From NCBI RefSeq assembly GCF_022539315.1, contig NC_066313.1:31347059-31411058 (forward strand): 64,000 nt of DNA. The letters are read 5' to 3'. This DNA is from Serinus canaria. Its lineage: Eukaryota > Chordata > Aves > Passeriformes > Fringillidae. The position numbers and the translations under genes were made by a program. This document shows, one piece after another, positions 1-13,137 of the stretch (position 1 is the stretch's first letter; each line of letters opens with the position of its first letter). The notes under the pieces were generated by a model that did not search any database, was not told where the DNA came from, and was given only the letters and a program-made list of their open reading frames with translations.

Positions 1-1189
1 ACTTTTTTGCTTTGCTGCCATCATGTCTCTACTTGGAAGGGAAGCTGCATTAATTCAGCTCAACTTTTACGAGTAACACAGCTGATAGACAAACAGCAAA
101 AACATTTCAATGTTTTTCACTGGCCAGTAGCCACAAAGGACATCCTGAGAGCAGTCCATCTGCCAAAGTACAGGAGTGTGAGGACACCAGAAAGTCACTG
201 TATGTGCACAGTGTGGTCCAGTCAGTAGCTGTAGGCAGGCAGGCATTCCTACCTGTTCTAAACTGAAAAAACAATAATATTTTTTCTAAACATTATTTTT
301 TTCATTACCTGAACTAGATTTGCTTATCCACCTTTTACCCTCAATGTCAATGTAGAGTAAAGAGCTTAGTCTCATACACAGGTTTTGTTTGATCAAAGTA
401 GGGCATTATGAAAATGCTTTGCATGCAGCTGGAAGTAAGATTCAGATAAACACAGACTGGAAGCATGAGACATACCTCCTAAAATAGCTATTCACTTGCT
501 AAGGGTTCCACTGAGGCTTGAAGGATGACAGACTGCCATTATAAATAAGTTGTTGTCTGCTCAGCTTTGGATAACAAATTCAGGTGCTACAATGCTTTGC
601 CTTTTGCAATACATCATTTTCCTAAAACAGGTGGTGGTTAAGGCAAAACCCTGCTCAGGTGCTGAAAATTCACCGAGGGACAATTAGCAGAAGTAGGACG
701 ATTGTATCTGACAGTTCTATAATAATATGAACCCTGTTGATTTGCCCAAAATAACAGTGGTAAGTAACCCAGAGCCATAGTATATTTGGTGTTTTGTCTA
801 CAGTTTAAATGATAATTTACATCTCCTGCTGTGTGATAGCACAATTAATTATATTTTCCCACAGGTGCCTATTTTTAGTGTTGAAAAGAGGTGAGGAATT
901 TATGATTGAAGAAGGAAAAAATACTTTTTTCAAAAAGAACACCAGAGACATGGTGCCATGTTATGTGGCTAATGTGCTCCCTGTGCAAGAAATGACTGTG
1001 GCCACTTTCCACAGTCAGTCACCATTTATCACTTAAATGGACATCAGACACCTCTGTATCTGGTAATTGATCTCTAGAGCATTTTTATTTCTCATTTTTA
1101 TTTTCAACAATTAGCTGGTTTTAAACTAATAATTTAAACTACACAAATGAAATTTAAAAAAAAAAAATTCATTTCATTCTCTGTTTCAG
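1..1189. other. Unique AT-rich sequence, no gene seen
   Basis: This stretch has only short open frames with no recognisable protein motif, codon pattern or paired splice signals. No repeat family is apparent. The last 20 or so bases form a pyrimidine-rich run ending in CAG, which acts as the possible splice acceptor of the exon-like relic that follows. Confidence 0.6.
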
Positions 1190-1361
1190 AGCAGAATGAG
1201 TTAATCGACATGAGCAGTATGCTTGAATTGCTGAAGACTGTACAGCAAGAGCTGTGAAAAAAGTTGTGAGAAAGAACTGCAGAAACTGAAAAAGATCCAT
1301 AAAGAAGGAACTGCAGAATCTGTGTCCCCCTCCCAAAGAGCAGAGCTGCCTGCTGTGACAA
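1190..1361 (+). pseudogene. Exon-like relic with coiled-coil-type coding potential and a frameshift
   Basis: A pyrimidine-rich tract ending in TTTCAG (1184-1189) comes directly before this segment. A good splice-donor sequence, GTGAGT, begins at 1362. From 1192 one frame reads through a leucine-, glutamate- and lysine-rich peptide containing the run ELIDMSSMLELLKTVQQEL, then meets a TGA. A one-base shift at about 1256 opens the next frame, which continues in the same lysine/glutamate-rich style (EKSCEKELQKLKKIHKEG) into a serine/proline-rich end and stays open across the donor. Both halves look like parts of one amphipathic helix. That suggests a decayed exon or pseudogene piece rather than chance. 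I do not recognise the protein. It could be a lost exon of a host gene or a fragment of a retroelement gag-like gene. No neighbouring exon was found. Confidence 0.28.
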
Positions 1362-4300
1362 GTGAGTACACAAAAGAAAAAGCATACATTATGGCCTGCT
1401 ATGTACTAAATCTCACATAGACAGAACAACTGGAAATTGTTATGCAGGAACTAAAAGAGTATAAATGTCTGTGCCTCTTGTCAGTGAACATCCTGGCAGT
1501 GCCATACTGCTTGGTCCCTCTTTCAATGGCCGTTAATTCTCCCCACCGGTTCTCCGAGGACTTTCATCAGGTCACCTTGGAATAATCACCTACACAATAT
1601 GCACAGACTGCCTGAACTTCTAAAATATTTTCCACCCTGAAATAAAGCACACAAACAATTCTTTGTTTTCCTATCCCTTATGGTCTCTAATCTTGCATAA
1701 AAGAGATTGAGATACTGTATACGGGGACCAAAATCCTAGGAAACTATCCTCTTACTTTATTAATAGGATGTAAAGAGTTCTGGTAAAATAGTAATAGACT
1801 AAGAAATGATAACATGGACAGGAGGTATGTGGTCCTTCTGTGGTGAGGACAGGAAAGACAATGAAAATAAGAGACTTCAATTGTCCTCAGTACCTAGATA
1901 AATGTCACATCACAGCCTGATGGTGACATTCTTGGGTATTATAAGTGTCTTCCTCTTGTTTCAGGAAGTCAGTCATAACAAAGGGGAAAAAGCAGCATTT
2001 GACTTGATCCAGGATAGAAGAAAAGAACTGATTTAAAATTTTATCATTAAAGAACATGTGTGTTAAATTAAGCATCTAGTCTGAAAAAAAGGAAGAGTGG
2101 AGGTAAATGTGATACAAGTATATGAAATAAAAGTAACACAAAAATAAGTGAAAAAGCAATGACCATTCCCATTTTTTTTTTTTTTTACCCCTATGTGGTA
2201 TGTAAAATTAAATTACTGGAATGGAAAATGTAGCAGAAACATATTGAAAAGCTTTTCCACACAGCTGGAGTTAAGGTTGGGAGTCTGTTGCTGCAGAACA
2301 TTTTGGACTTTAAACATTTCTATCATATCAACTCAAAGAGCAATTTGAAACATTAGTGGGAAAAAAAAAAAAAAGACATGAGGAGGGCTGTGAAAAACAA
2401 AAAATTTCATTCTTTTTCTTGCTCCAGAATTCTGTGTGATGCAGAATCTAAGTAACTGGCAGGGTTTTGTGGAGAAAGTGTAATTGTGTGATTGCCCTGA
2501 TATTATTATGTTTAGTCACTTCTTTTAGGCCTCTGCTATGAACAGTACTCTATCAATAAATGAACTACGGTCTGATACAGTAAATCTGTTCTACATTCTA
2601 ATATAAAAATTTTAATCTATTCCTGTTACATTCATAAAAAGAGGTCTCAGTCCCTTAAACCTATGAACAGATACTTGTTCTTTATCTTTCCATAAACTGA
2701 TGTGCAATAAGGGAACTATATGATCTCAAAATATAAAGGTTCATTCTGTCAATAATAGGGATGGTGTACGTAACCAAAGGTGAAAAGCATGATTGTTATA
2801 AAAATGCTGTATTTATAAGTTTTAACAGATGAAAAAGAAGCTGTGTTCATTCTGTATTCCCAGATTCAAACTTTTTATTCAAGCTGCTCTAGAAATATTT
2901 TGACATGCCCACAGTACTGATATATGTTAAATAGCAAGCTTCAAATCATAAAAAGATAAACTTCATCTACTTGTTCTGAAATCCAATCGTTATTGAAGAA
3001 CACAGCACCTGGAAAGATCATGCTATGAGATGCTACCACAAACATGGGTTGTCATTTATTTGAAAAGGAATTCTGCTCTAACACGAGCACTCAATGAACT
3101 CTATAGATTCCATAAGGTTTACTAGAGATGCAGTCACAGTGGTAAATATCACATTTCTTGCTGGAAGTGTGTTTGTGCATACCTTGCACGTTACAGCAGT
3201 GACTAAATCCATGATCAGACTTTTCCATTTCCTAAAACATTGCTTTACTGACCAGACAAGGGATCAGACACTAAACTGGGTTTAGACTTGCTGCTCTTCT
3301 CTTGGCAGAGGGGATTGGATGGAGATATATCCCTGTCTCTCCTGCTGACAGAGATTGCTTTATCCACAGAAATCTGTATGGAGCCCCCCAGACATAATAT
3401 GTACTTAAAACTGACCCTTTTCACATTTAAGGCATCAGTCAGACATCACAACACTCTTGACATGGAGGAAACAATACTAATGGGCTGAATTATCATCTCA
3501 GTAGGCAAAAAAAAAATTCAACAAATATGCAGAAGAAGAAGGGAGCAGATAAAAGGAGAGGACAGAGTAACAGCAAATGTCTTTTAATTTTTCCATTTGG
3601 GTTTGATCACAACCCGTGCAGATGATGTTTCATGCTTCAGGTGTTTAAAACAACTAATTTTTAAGGGTGCCCACAGGGCATGCATCTCTTAGCACTCTGA
3701 GCAGCTTTTCACACTTCTGCTCTCAATAGGCTTTGGAAAACATTGGTTTACACTTGAAGACACTTTTGTTTAGTGGCCTGGAAGCATGAATTCTAACCTG
3801 TAATTTCAGCAAATTTAGGCTTAAACTGAAAATGAAGAAGCCTTGAGAAAGTTAATTTTTCTCACTTTAGAAAACCATCAAATATTTAGTCTCTGGTTAG
3901 TCAACAGGAACAGCATGGACAACTCATAATTGAACTGGATATGTTAAAAGCACTTTAATAAAACTGCATTTATGGAGGCAACTACCTTAGTGAAAGACAA
4001 AGGGGAAAAAAGCACTATTGGGACACAATCAGAAGGAACTAAAACTCCTACACTGACTTAAAACAGAGTTTTACTAAAGTTTCTATGCAGATGGAAAAAT
4101 CTAAATATATTTCACTGCTTGACTTGACCAAAAATAATACATTGTACCAGTAATAATGATACAAATATAATCCAGAGGGAGATCTGGGATCAGAAAAAGG
4201 CTGTTACGTGACTGGGGTTGGATGTGGCAGTGACTTAAACAGCAGCTCTGGGGTTGAGAGCCATTTTGAAAAGAGCTGGTACTTAGTTTGCTGGGCTGCC

Positions 4301-4675
4301 CCAGTTTGAGCTGCCCCAGTTTGCCGGGCATATTGTTTAGTTGTGGATTGACTATGTCATAGGAATGAAGGAAAAATCAAAGCTAAAGGTGAAAAAGAGA
4401 AGGTGGAATGCAGATTCAGTTTCTCTTTTCAATTTCTAATTTCTCTGTGCTTCTACTTGGGAAATTCAGTTACTCCTGAGTAAGTACTTCTGCTTTTGAA
4501 GCTTTAGGCATGTAAAGTTTGATTTTCAGGCTTGTGGACTCTGCTGTTGCCATTGATTTCATGACTCAGCTGTATTATCGATCCAGATCTCAGTATTCCT
4601 CACAACTTCTTACACCTCTGAAGGATTGCTTAAGAGCCCATTATTTCCCAGCTAAATTGCATTTAGTTACCTAGC
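1362..4675. other. Unique AT-rich sequence, no gene seen
   Basis: No coding signal or recognisable transposon was found. Homopolymer runs occur (poly-T near 2170-2186, poly-A near 2361-2374). Short open frames, for example 3094-3285 and 3288-3488, have no recognisable motif and no supporting context. Confidence 0.6.
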
Positions 4676-4870
4676 ATCATAGAACAAGATAATGCGCAGG
4701 ACAGCTGATCCAGTCCTGACTAGGAACAAGAATATAAAAACCTCCTTGAAAATTTTATGTCATCCTTACTCTTAAAAATCTCCAGTGAAAAAATTTCCTC
4801 AGTATTATGACACTGGCTGTTTACTAGTTTAATATGTTCGTCATTCAAATTCTTGTAAAAAAGTCAATAG
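4676..4870 (-). mobile_element. Ancient CR1-type LINE fragment
   Basis: The segment starts with a degraded CATCATAGAA end. About 60-190 bases further in it keeps the order of features seen in old CR1 copies read on the complementary strand: a run like AAAAATCTCCAGTG, then a short TT-rich stretch and a TTCTTGTAAAAAAG-type motif. Divergence is high, so the boundaries are approximate and the call rests on pattern order rather than continuous identity. It is older than the clear CR1 copies elsewhere in the window. Confidence 0.4.
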
Positions 4871-7800
4871 CTTTTTTTTCCTCTTTTTTCCCTTTGGAAC
4901 GTGGGAAACAATAACTTGCTCTCTATAACAGAAATCTTACTGCACTTTCCAGGAAAAAAATAAATTAAATTCACACTAGTGTATACCTTTAGCTCATGTT
5001 TTCTGATTTGCTGATCATTGGTGGTTTCCTCTGCCTTCTCTATTACTCATCTACATGTGTGATAAGGTGTGTATCTCCCAACTTTGACACAACATCCAAG
5101 CATCAACTTAAGCAGAATAATTATTTCAGACTTTTATCAGTTCCTAATTTTATTCTTAATTATATTTCAGTTTGTTTATAAAGATAGCCCATTAAATGAA
5201 TGCAGAATAATTAACTTTGAATTCTTGACATTCCTATTTATAAACCCATAACTAAAATTCACCATTTTCCAATGATAAGATATTAGATTGATCTATATTA
5301 ATATTTTAGTTTGGATTAGAAACTTTGAAGTGGATTTTCAGGCATTTCTATGTATTGTGGTTTATCGTTTGTTTTTATCACCAGAGAGCAGAGACTGAAT
5401 TATTTTAAGATGAAAAAAATCACAGGGAAGATTTTCCCAGGAGCACATGTGAGCACAAGTGCTTTAGCTACTACCTTGTTTTAAGATCACAGAAAGAAAC
5501 AATCTAGCCATAATCTTTATTTACTCGCTCCTGGAAACACCTTTTATGTTGACTTTACGTGCATTTTTTCCTCAATCAATTTATTCTAGGTACTAGTTGT
5601 TAACATAAACAAAATACTGAGTATTTTGGACTTTAACCATTTTTTTTGGGCCCATATATACATTTACATTTGTATCAGCATCCTTTACAGCCTGAACAAA
5701 GCCCACATCAATGCTCTTCTAGGGATCTGAGTGAAAATGACTTATCTTTGCAAAAGAGGGTGGTGGCAGAATGGAGAATTGAACACAAGTATGCCAAATC
5801 AAACTATCTCATCCTTCCCCCTCTCACATTAACAAAGGAGTTTTTATGTGGGTTTTGTTGTATTTATTTGTTTGGGTTTTTTTCTCTCCTAATGCTGTGA
5901 GCTGAATTCAGGTAGGCATATTTCTTATAACAGTCTGCTATTACAGGGAAAATACTCCAATGGAAATACATTTTTCCTGTTGGCTTTGTTGCATGATTTC
6001 ACAGTCCTTAGGAAACCTCTCCTCCCCCATTTTTCATGTACTAGTAAATTTGCTGGGCTTGGTGTATCCAAAAACAAAAATCCAGCGCCCACAAATGTTA
6101 CTTAAAATAATATTTTAATTAAGACTCTTCTGTATACTGCTCTGTTCTGTAGTTGCACTGGACCCATCTGTTATTGGTCAAGTACCATTAGGCTATCACA
6201 TCAGTAATCTAATTTTACAACATAATATAAGCTGAAGGTAAAGAAACACTAAGTATTATCTGTCAAGAAGAGAGATCTTTATTAGATCTGACCTTTTTCT
6301 AAATCAACACAATAAAAAGGTGAGTGTCATTTTTATATGTTCAAAGATTAGTTTTGCTTACAGTAAGCAAAAGTTGTGTCTCTAAGGGGGCTTAAAATTC
6401 TCATTGGAAATAATTGAATCTCATTACCAAGCATGCACTATGAACCTCTTATGATTTGCCCCAATGCACTATTAAAAGCATGTTCCTATTCAAAATGCTA
6501 ACTTTCCAACCTCAGCTGCTACACAGTATAGTACTAGCAAATTGACCTTTTATGAAGACTTAAAGCACCATGTAATTAACTTTTCCTGTGTACAGAGTTA
6601 AGACTTGATGAAACTGGGAGGTTAAATGCCAATGCATCCTTTGCAAGCATTTTTATAGTGCACTGCTTGGCTTTCAGATGCTAATGATACAATTTCTGTA
6701 CCCATTTTCCTTAAAAAAAAAAAAAAAAAATTGAAAATTTGTACTGCAGTGCACAATGCAGTCCAATTTCACTCTTTGAGCAACCCCAGTCAACAAGTAA
6801 TAGCTCTGAAATGCAAAGCAATAAGCTGTGTTGGCAGTTATTTTATGTTCCTGATCCAAAAATCCATTGAAGCAGATGGAAATGTATTGTACTCGTGGTT
6901 GCATGGCTTGCACAAATCTAGTTCTATACAGTTTCACTTTAGCAACCAGAGCAGCTCTGTGTAAGACCTCTAGATGGTCATCAATACTTTTTTCCAGGAC
7001 CAGTAGTTGATAGGCACAAATCTGAACCAGAGTGATTACACTAGAAACAGCCTTGCCTAGATAGCACTTTTGTGAGTGCTGCAAAAGTCATTTTAAAGGA
7101 TTGAGTGAGTATTGTTTCCTCTGTATCTCAGTGATACTTGAAAGTTGGAGAAGAGATTTCCCATTACTCACTTTTTTGGTTTTTTTTCAGTTAAAGTTCT
7201 TTCCCTGTCTGTTGGATTCTTAGGGTACAAATGATTCTTCACATGTATTTACTCGAGATCTCTGGATTCACCAAGGAGTTGCAGCACAGCAGACATTGTA
7301 GAAAGTGCTTCCTCTTGTATATCACAGAAATGAAATGTATTTCTTGATTGAATTAGACCCAGAAATATTCACCTCTAAATTGCTGCTACTATTGTGTCTC
7401 AGTGTCACATAGAATTAATAGACTCCTAATACTCAGGCTGTTGTGTGCCTAAGTTGACATGCACTGTGTGTAATAGATAATTTATTATAATTAAAACAAT
7501 AAAGAAATTTCACATTTCTAATGCAATTTCACTTTTTCTTTTTCCCCCAAGGCCATTGACTGATACATTTAAAGCAATTCTGAAATCCATACACAACTAG
7601 ATGAGCACTGGAATTTATGAAAGCTTTACTCCTATCTTATCAGCTGGTTCACCTCATACATTTTATGATATATATCAGCAATTTTTATTCATATCTCAAT
7701 GAAAAAAATAAAAAGTGGTGCTGAGCTTGTCAGACCAGAGCCAAGACCAGTTTTTCATATGAATCAGGACAGCAATTGAAAGTATATATTTCACTCAGGA

Positions 7801-8245
7801 GCAGTGAGTTGTTATAAGGAAATATTTAAAGTCATCTAGGAGGCAACAGGCTATAGTGCAGTAAGTAAAGGGTAGACTATAATCTGTTGAGGCTTCTTGA
7901 CATCAAAGATTAAAATGACCTTCTAGGGGAAAAAAAAAAAGATAAAAAAAGAAAGCACATTTCTAAAACAGCTAGAAAGGAAAACAAATTGCATGGAAAT
8001 TGTGCTTCAAGCATTGCCTAGCCCATGGTGCCACAACATATGAAAAGGCCAACTGCTTCAAAATCTCTCCTTTCATGTTTCAGGGGAAATGCCTTTTATT
8101 ATAAACAGGGGTGGAGGAGTGTTTCTGGAAGGCTTTACAATGCCAATGCTCACATATGTCTCCTTCATATGAATCATGTCCGAGCAGAAAATTACAAAGT
8201 ATTAGGGAAAGAATGTTGCAAATTATAGCTAATACATTGCCTAAG
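4871..8245. other. Unique AT-rich sequence, no gene seen
   Basis: No transposon or gene is recognised. A poly-A run lies at about 6713-6731. On the complementary strand a frame of 136 codons (6674-7084) stays open and ends in the oligo-Phe encoded by that homopolymer. It has no recognisable domain and is of a length expected by chance in this much sequence. The interval around 6735-7085 is less repetitive than its surroundings and could be a conserved non-coding element, which sequence inspection alone cannot decide. Confidence 0.5.
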
Positions 8246-8702
8246 GGAATCCAGAGGGTCCTTGAGTGGTTTGAGAAGTGGGCCTTTGAAACCTCCTGAA
8301 GTTCAACAAGGCCAAGTGCAATTCCTGCATCTGGGTCAGAGCAATCCCAGGCACAAGTACAGGCTGGGTGGGGAATGGATTGAGAGTCACCCTGGGGAGA
8401 AGGACTTGAGGATGGTTGTGGACAAGAAGGTCAACATGACCCAATAATGTGCACTTGCAACCCAGAAAACCAACTATATTTCCTGGGCTGCATCCCAAGC
8501 AGCATGGCCAGCAGGGCAAAGGAAAGGATTCTGCCCTCCTGCTCCACTCTTGGGATACCCACATGAAATAGTGCATTCTGTTCTGGGTTAATTTCTCTGG
8601 AGCAATTCCAGAGGAGCCCATGAAGATGCTGAAAGGCTGGAAGATCTCTGATATGGAGACAGGCTGAGGGAGCTGGGGTTGTTCAGTCTGGAGAAGGGCA
8701 AC
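8246..8702 (+). mobile_element. CR1 LINE fragment, C-terminal part of ORF2, 3' end missing
   Basis: This is a dead copy of part of CR1 ORF2, the reverse-transcriptase polyprotein that copies CR1 RNA into the genome. In one frame (8262-8447) the peptide keeps the order FLHLGQSNPRHKYRLG, EWIES, EKDL and VNMTQ, a hallmark of the region after the CR1 reverse-transcriptase core. Further on the DNA keeps the CR1 patterns for the KANRILGCI-like segment, the LxLYSALVRPHLEY-like segment (decayed) and the GCSVWRR-type stretch. Stops and frameshifts break it many times. The copy stops before the usual 3' end (no ATTCTATGATT tail). CR1 copies normally lose their 5' end, so loss of the 3' end points to a later deletion. 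Confidence 0.9.
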
Positions 8703-10757
8703 CTGCTGTCACAAGAAAATGACAGTGTCTGGAAGGGGAAGTCACACAAAAATGGAAGCAGTGTTCTGGGAGCAAAGATAAATGATGCATCTGTAGATGC
8801 CATGTGCAGAAAGTTTCTAAATAGCAGCAGAAAGAGGATTCTGAATTTCTGAAATTTAGGGATTAGTTGTCGTTTTAATTTGTTTAAAGAAAGAAAAAAG
8901 TGCTTGCAATGATGACAGATTTAAATATACTTTTAAGTGTAAAGGAAACAAAAAGTCCTTCAAGAACTTCTATCTCCTGCACTCTCAGAGGAGACAGATT
9001 AATATTATGTAGCATTCCAGCAGTTGAGAAAAGTTTATAAACAGAAAATACCTATATTCATATGATTTATATACAAAGGCATAGTATGTGTACATATCTT
9101 AAGTCTGACTCTAAATCAGACTCTGAGCCAGGTCAGCTATAAAATAAGGGCAGTCAAGGAAGGTCCCAACAGGGACAGTTGTCTGGTCCTTTTACATTTC
9201 CATCTCCCTACTTGAAGATTTGAACTTTTGATGTAATTATCCCTCAAATTCCTCCAATTCTTTACCCTTAAACAAACTTTATTTTAGGATCGTATTCCAT
9301 CAACAGAAACAAAGGAACTTTTTTATTGCTGTGCTTCTGAATGAAAACTGTAAAATATTGTGAAACTGCTGTAGAATATTGTGCCTTATTGTGATTACTA
9401 ATCTAATGAGGACCTTCCAAATATTTTTTAGAAAATCACTGACTCCTGTTTTGAATTTGAGCTATAAATTTATAATAAATCTCCTGTAAATAAACTTAAA
9501 ACCAAACTTGACATGAGTATCCCAGAAGAGAAACAAAAAAAAAGCCAGGTAGAAAAAAATTATACCAAACATTATCTCCAACAGAGCAATTTTCATCTCT
9601 ACATGTGAAAATGCACTAAAAAATCAAGATCTATTATTTCCACTTTCCTCTCAGATTGGTAAGTGCAGTCACAAAAAAATTATGTAAATCAGCAGAGATC
9701 CAGTCTGAAATGTGAAAGAAACATCATATATCTTCCTGAATACCTGCCTCTTTGTCTGCAATTAGCCATTACATAAATAAGATTTAAAACAATGTATATG
9801 TATCTACCAGCACATCACAAGTATTCAAAACATGCCCAAAGTGCCCACCTTTGACAAGAGTTCTATATTTTACCTACACCTGAAGTTCTATCTGAAAGAC
9901 AGAATTCATGAGGCTCAGTATATAGTATTAAACTAGGATCAACTTTCATCAAAAATATACAGATAATATTTGACAACACCATAAAAAGACCTGGTCTTAG
10001 ACTTAAAAAATCCCATGGTCTCATAATGTTTTTTTTTTTTTTTTTTTTATAATTTTCTTTATACTCAGTACAGCTTCTATTTCACTTGCAGTGTAGAAAA
10101 CAAAATTGGTTATGATTTCAAACCATTTGCAGTATTAGCTCTCATTTCATCTGCACAATTGTACACTGTTGCATATCTTAAAACATCAACAGCTTATTTG
10201 TTGATGTTTTAAGATAAAGGATAGAAGGAACTTATTGGCTTCTTTTTCCTTCAAGTTCAACAGTAATGCCTTTTATCAATCTTGTTCTTCAGACAAAATA
10301 ATTATTTCTTTTTAGATTAAAAGCATCTGATAACATAAATCACAGCTATGGCAATATTAGAAACCACAGACTACAAAACATTTTTGGTTCTATGCATTTA
10401 GGTGGCCTCTTCTACTTTAAACTCTCTTAGGTAGAGCCTGAATTGTTCATTGTCTAGTTACAAAGGCAACTTTCCTTCTGGAAAGTTGTGAAATGCTGCA
10501 ATGCTCAATCTAAAACCTCTCAGAAGCCATTCAACAAGACATGACATAACAGGGTTCTTGTTCACAGAAGTGTAGTTTCAACAAAAATTTTACAATTAGG
10601 AATCAACCTGTAAGTTGATCATGTTGTTGTCTCTATAGGTGGTGCCTGTGAGTGCAGGAGGCACCCTGGCAGAGTTGCACTAACAATAATTGTCACTCTT
10701 ACTGGATCTCTTTAGACAAAGTCTCTTGGCTTCAGCTGATACCCCTTCCTGAGGGTT
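8703..10757. other. Unique AT-rich sequence, no gene seen
   Basis: Apart from a 20-base poly-T run (10029-10048) and the inverted repeat listed separately, nothing is recognised. Open frames are short and without motifs. Confidence 0.6.
10174..10216. repeat. Perfect 17-bp inverted repeat (hairpin)
   Basis: The arms TATCTTAAAACATCAAC (10174-10190) and its exact reverse complement (10200-10216) are separated by nine bases, AGCTTATTT. No mismatch occurs across the 17 pairs. No flanking element, terminal repeat or target-site duplication was seen that would make it a transposon. The stem is AT-rich. It could extrude as a cruciform or, if transcribed, fold as a short hairpin, but it is shorter than a typical microRNA precursor. 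Confidence 0.9.
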
Positions 10758-10835
10758 GCTTCCTTCCTTTCTTTTCTTTCTCTCTCTTGCTTTCTCTCTC
10801 CCTCTCTTTCTTCCTCTTCCTTCTCACTTATTTTT
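10758..10835. repeat. Polypyrimidine (CT-rich) tract
   Basis: This is a nearly uninterrupted C/T run made of TTCC, TTTC and CTCT units, with very few purines. Open frames across it encode Ser/Leu/Phe runs only and are artefacts of composition. Such tracts can form triplex DNA, but no mirror symmetry long enough to insist on that was worked out here. Confidence 0.85.
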
Positions 10836-12800
10836 CACACCTTTTGTCATACCATTTTCTCATCTTTCACTCCTCTCACTGATATCATTTGTAAATAACA
10901 CAAGATACACAAGATACTGCTGCAGATTCTGTTCTTGATACAATCTCAGAACGGCTCATTTTGTGAGCATGTATGTTCCACAGTCATGTTAATTCCATGG
11001 ACATCCCTTGAGTTCTTGATCTTCCCATTGTATTATTAAAATAACCCAGGCATTTTTAGAAGAAGCAATGAAAAATCATCGAAATACTCAGAAAGGCTGA
11101 TGACTACAAACAGAACATCTTGAGCTCACATTACATCAGCTGAACATCCAGCTACTTTCTCCATCAGACTAAAACTGACCTTCACTTGTTCCTGTGCAAA
11201 CACAAGCTCCTGAAATATTCTGAGGTGTACAGAAGAGTATGATTTTGAGAAAGGCCCTTTTAAATTGTCCTACTAGGAATTAAGCAACTTATAAAGGTTT
11301 CAGGAGTGATCTCTGGTTATCAAATTGATTTTGTGAGCAAATCTTTGATTAGAAAGCCTTATTACTGGGGGAAACATTAATTTCTGAGAGCAACTTAGCT
11401 TTCAGAAACAAATACTACAAAAAGTAATAATCCATAAAAGTCATAATTTTCAAGAATTAACAATAAGCTTTTTTAAAATTAATTATATTTCTCTACCTTG
11501 AGCCAAATACAAACCAGTTCAGCATTTTGCTCTCTGGTGATGTCAGCATCTGACACTTCAAGAATAACTTTGAATTAGTTATTCTAACCAACACTGTGCT
11601 CCTACTGATCCTTACCAGCAGCTCCTATAGAGCATCCAAAATAAGAGGATTTTTGAAGGGTCTTTTTTACTTCAGTTTTATTCTGGAGCTTATCCTCTGG
11701 TAGATATTCCCACCTAAGAAATACAGTAATTTAAAATAGGGTGTATGGGGGAAAAATACTTGAAACATTCTTTTCATATAGAAAACACCCTAGTTTTTCA
11801 TATACTCCAGCTGCTATTAACTAACATTTGTAGAGCATATATCTGCTGTCAAGAGGGACCATGAAATTACAACAGAACAGTGGCAAAGTCTTGAAGAACT
11901 TGGGACATCCCCACTCACATGTGGATGTTTGTTGCTTTTAAAAAGCAATATAACTGCTTAAAGGATATCTCTAAACTAATTAAATGTTTCATTCTTTGGG
12001 AAAATTAATCACAAGGAAAACCATATTGATAATTATAAATAAGATTTAAATACTAATTATAACAATAGCAGCTCACTTAAAACTCACAATCAATTTTTAT
12101 TGAGCCTGTGTGAAGAGACACAGTCTGCAGCTTTAGATGATGATAGCATTGGCAGCAAAGCTACCATAGGAAGTTCACAACCCCAGTCCAACCCTCACTG
12201 TTCACTGCTTCTAATTTGCTGATCTCAGTGAGGCAGAAAACCACAAACCCACAAACAGCTGTACTAGCACAGGAGAGACCGAGACAAACTGCATGGGAGG
12301 AAGACAGGACTGCAGAAATAACCTCAGCTGCCTTGGTGTGCCATGCCAGCATCTTGTGAAACTGCATCCTAAAAGTAAATCTACAGCCCACAAGCCTGCT
12401 CACTTTTTACTTCACTGCTGCACTTGGTAAAAGAGAGGCATCAGCTGGTGTTTCTATGTAGGCTAAACTTAGTTGTAATCACTTATTTCACTATCCCAGA
12501 TACCAGTGGATACCCACAGAAAGATGGATAAGCACAAACACTCAGAGCCTGCTGACTGCAGGTGCAGCATCTGCTTGCTTGTATATAGACATCTATAATG
12601 AAATTAAGAATCTTAGACTCCCATCCAGACAGAAGATGATACACTCTTTTGTAGCCTGAATCAGATGTTTAGAGGAGACCAGGCAAAAAAAATTCCTAAA
12701 ATTTTTCCTAAACTTTAGGCATAACAATATCCTTTTTTTAGACTCAGCTTCAGCTTAGGTATTTGAAGGTGGGGATGCAAGTGCAGCAGCAGCAGATCTT
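10836..12800. other. Unique sequence, no gene seen
   Basis: No repeat family or gene is recognised. The part at about 12160-12410 is more GC-rich and open on the complementary strand in two overlapping frames (80 and 60 codons), but the peptides carry no known motif. Confidence 0.55.
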
Positions 12801-13058
12801 CTATCTAGCTATCTATCTAGCTATCACGATCATCTATCTATCGACTATCTAGCTACCATCGAGCTAGCCATCTATGAGCTATCGAGCTATCTAGCGAGCT
12901 ATCTAGCTACTATCTATCTATCGATCTATATCTAGCTATCGCATCCATCATTCTATCCATCTATCTATCTATCTATCGATCTATCGATCTATCTATCTAT
13001 CATCTATCTATCTATCTATCTATCTATATATCTATCTATCTAGCTATCTATCTATCTG

Positions 13059-13137
<79 letters not shown>

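Noticed and set aside
6674..7084. 136-codon complementary frame with no simple repeat in most of its length
   Set aside because: No recognisable domain. It ends in oligo-Phe from a poly-A run. A few stop-free stretches of this length are expected by chance in both strands of 64 kb. It is kept only as a possible conserved non-coding region.
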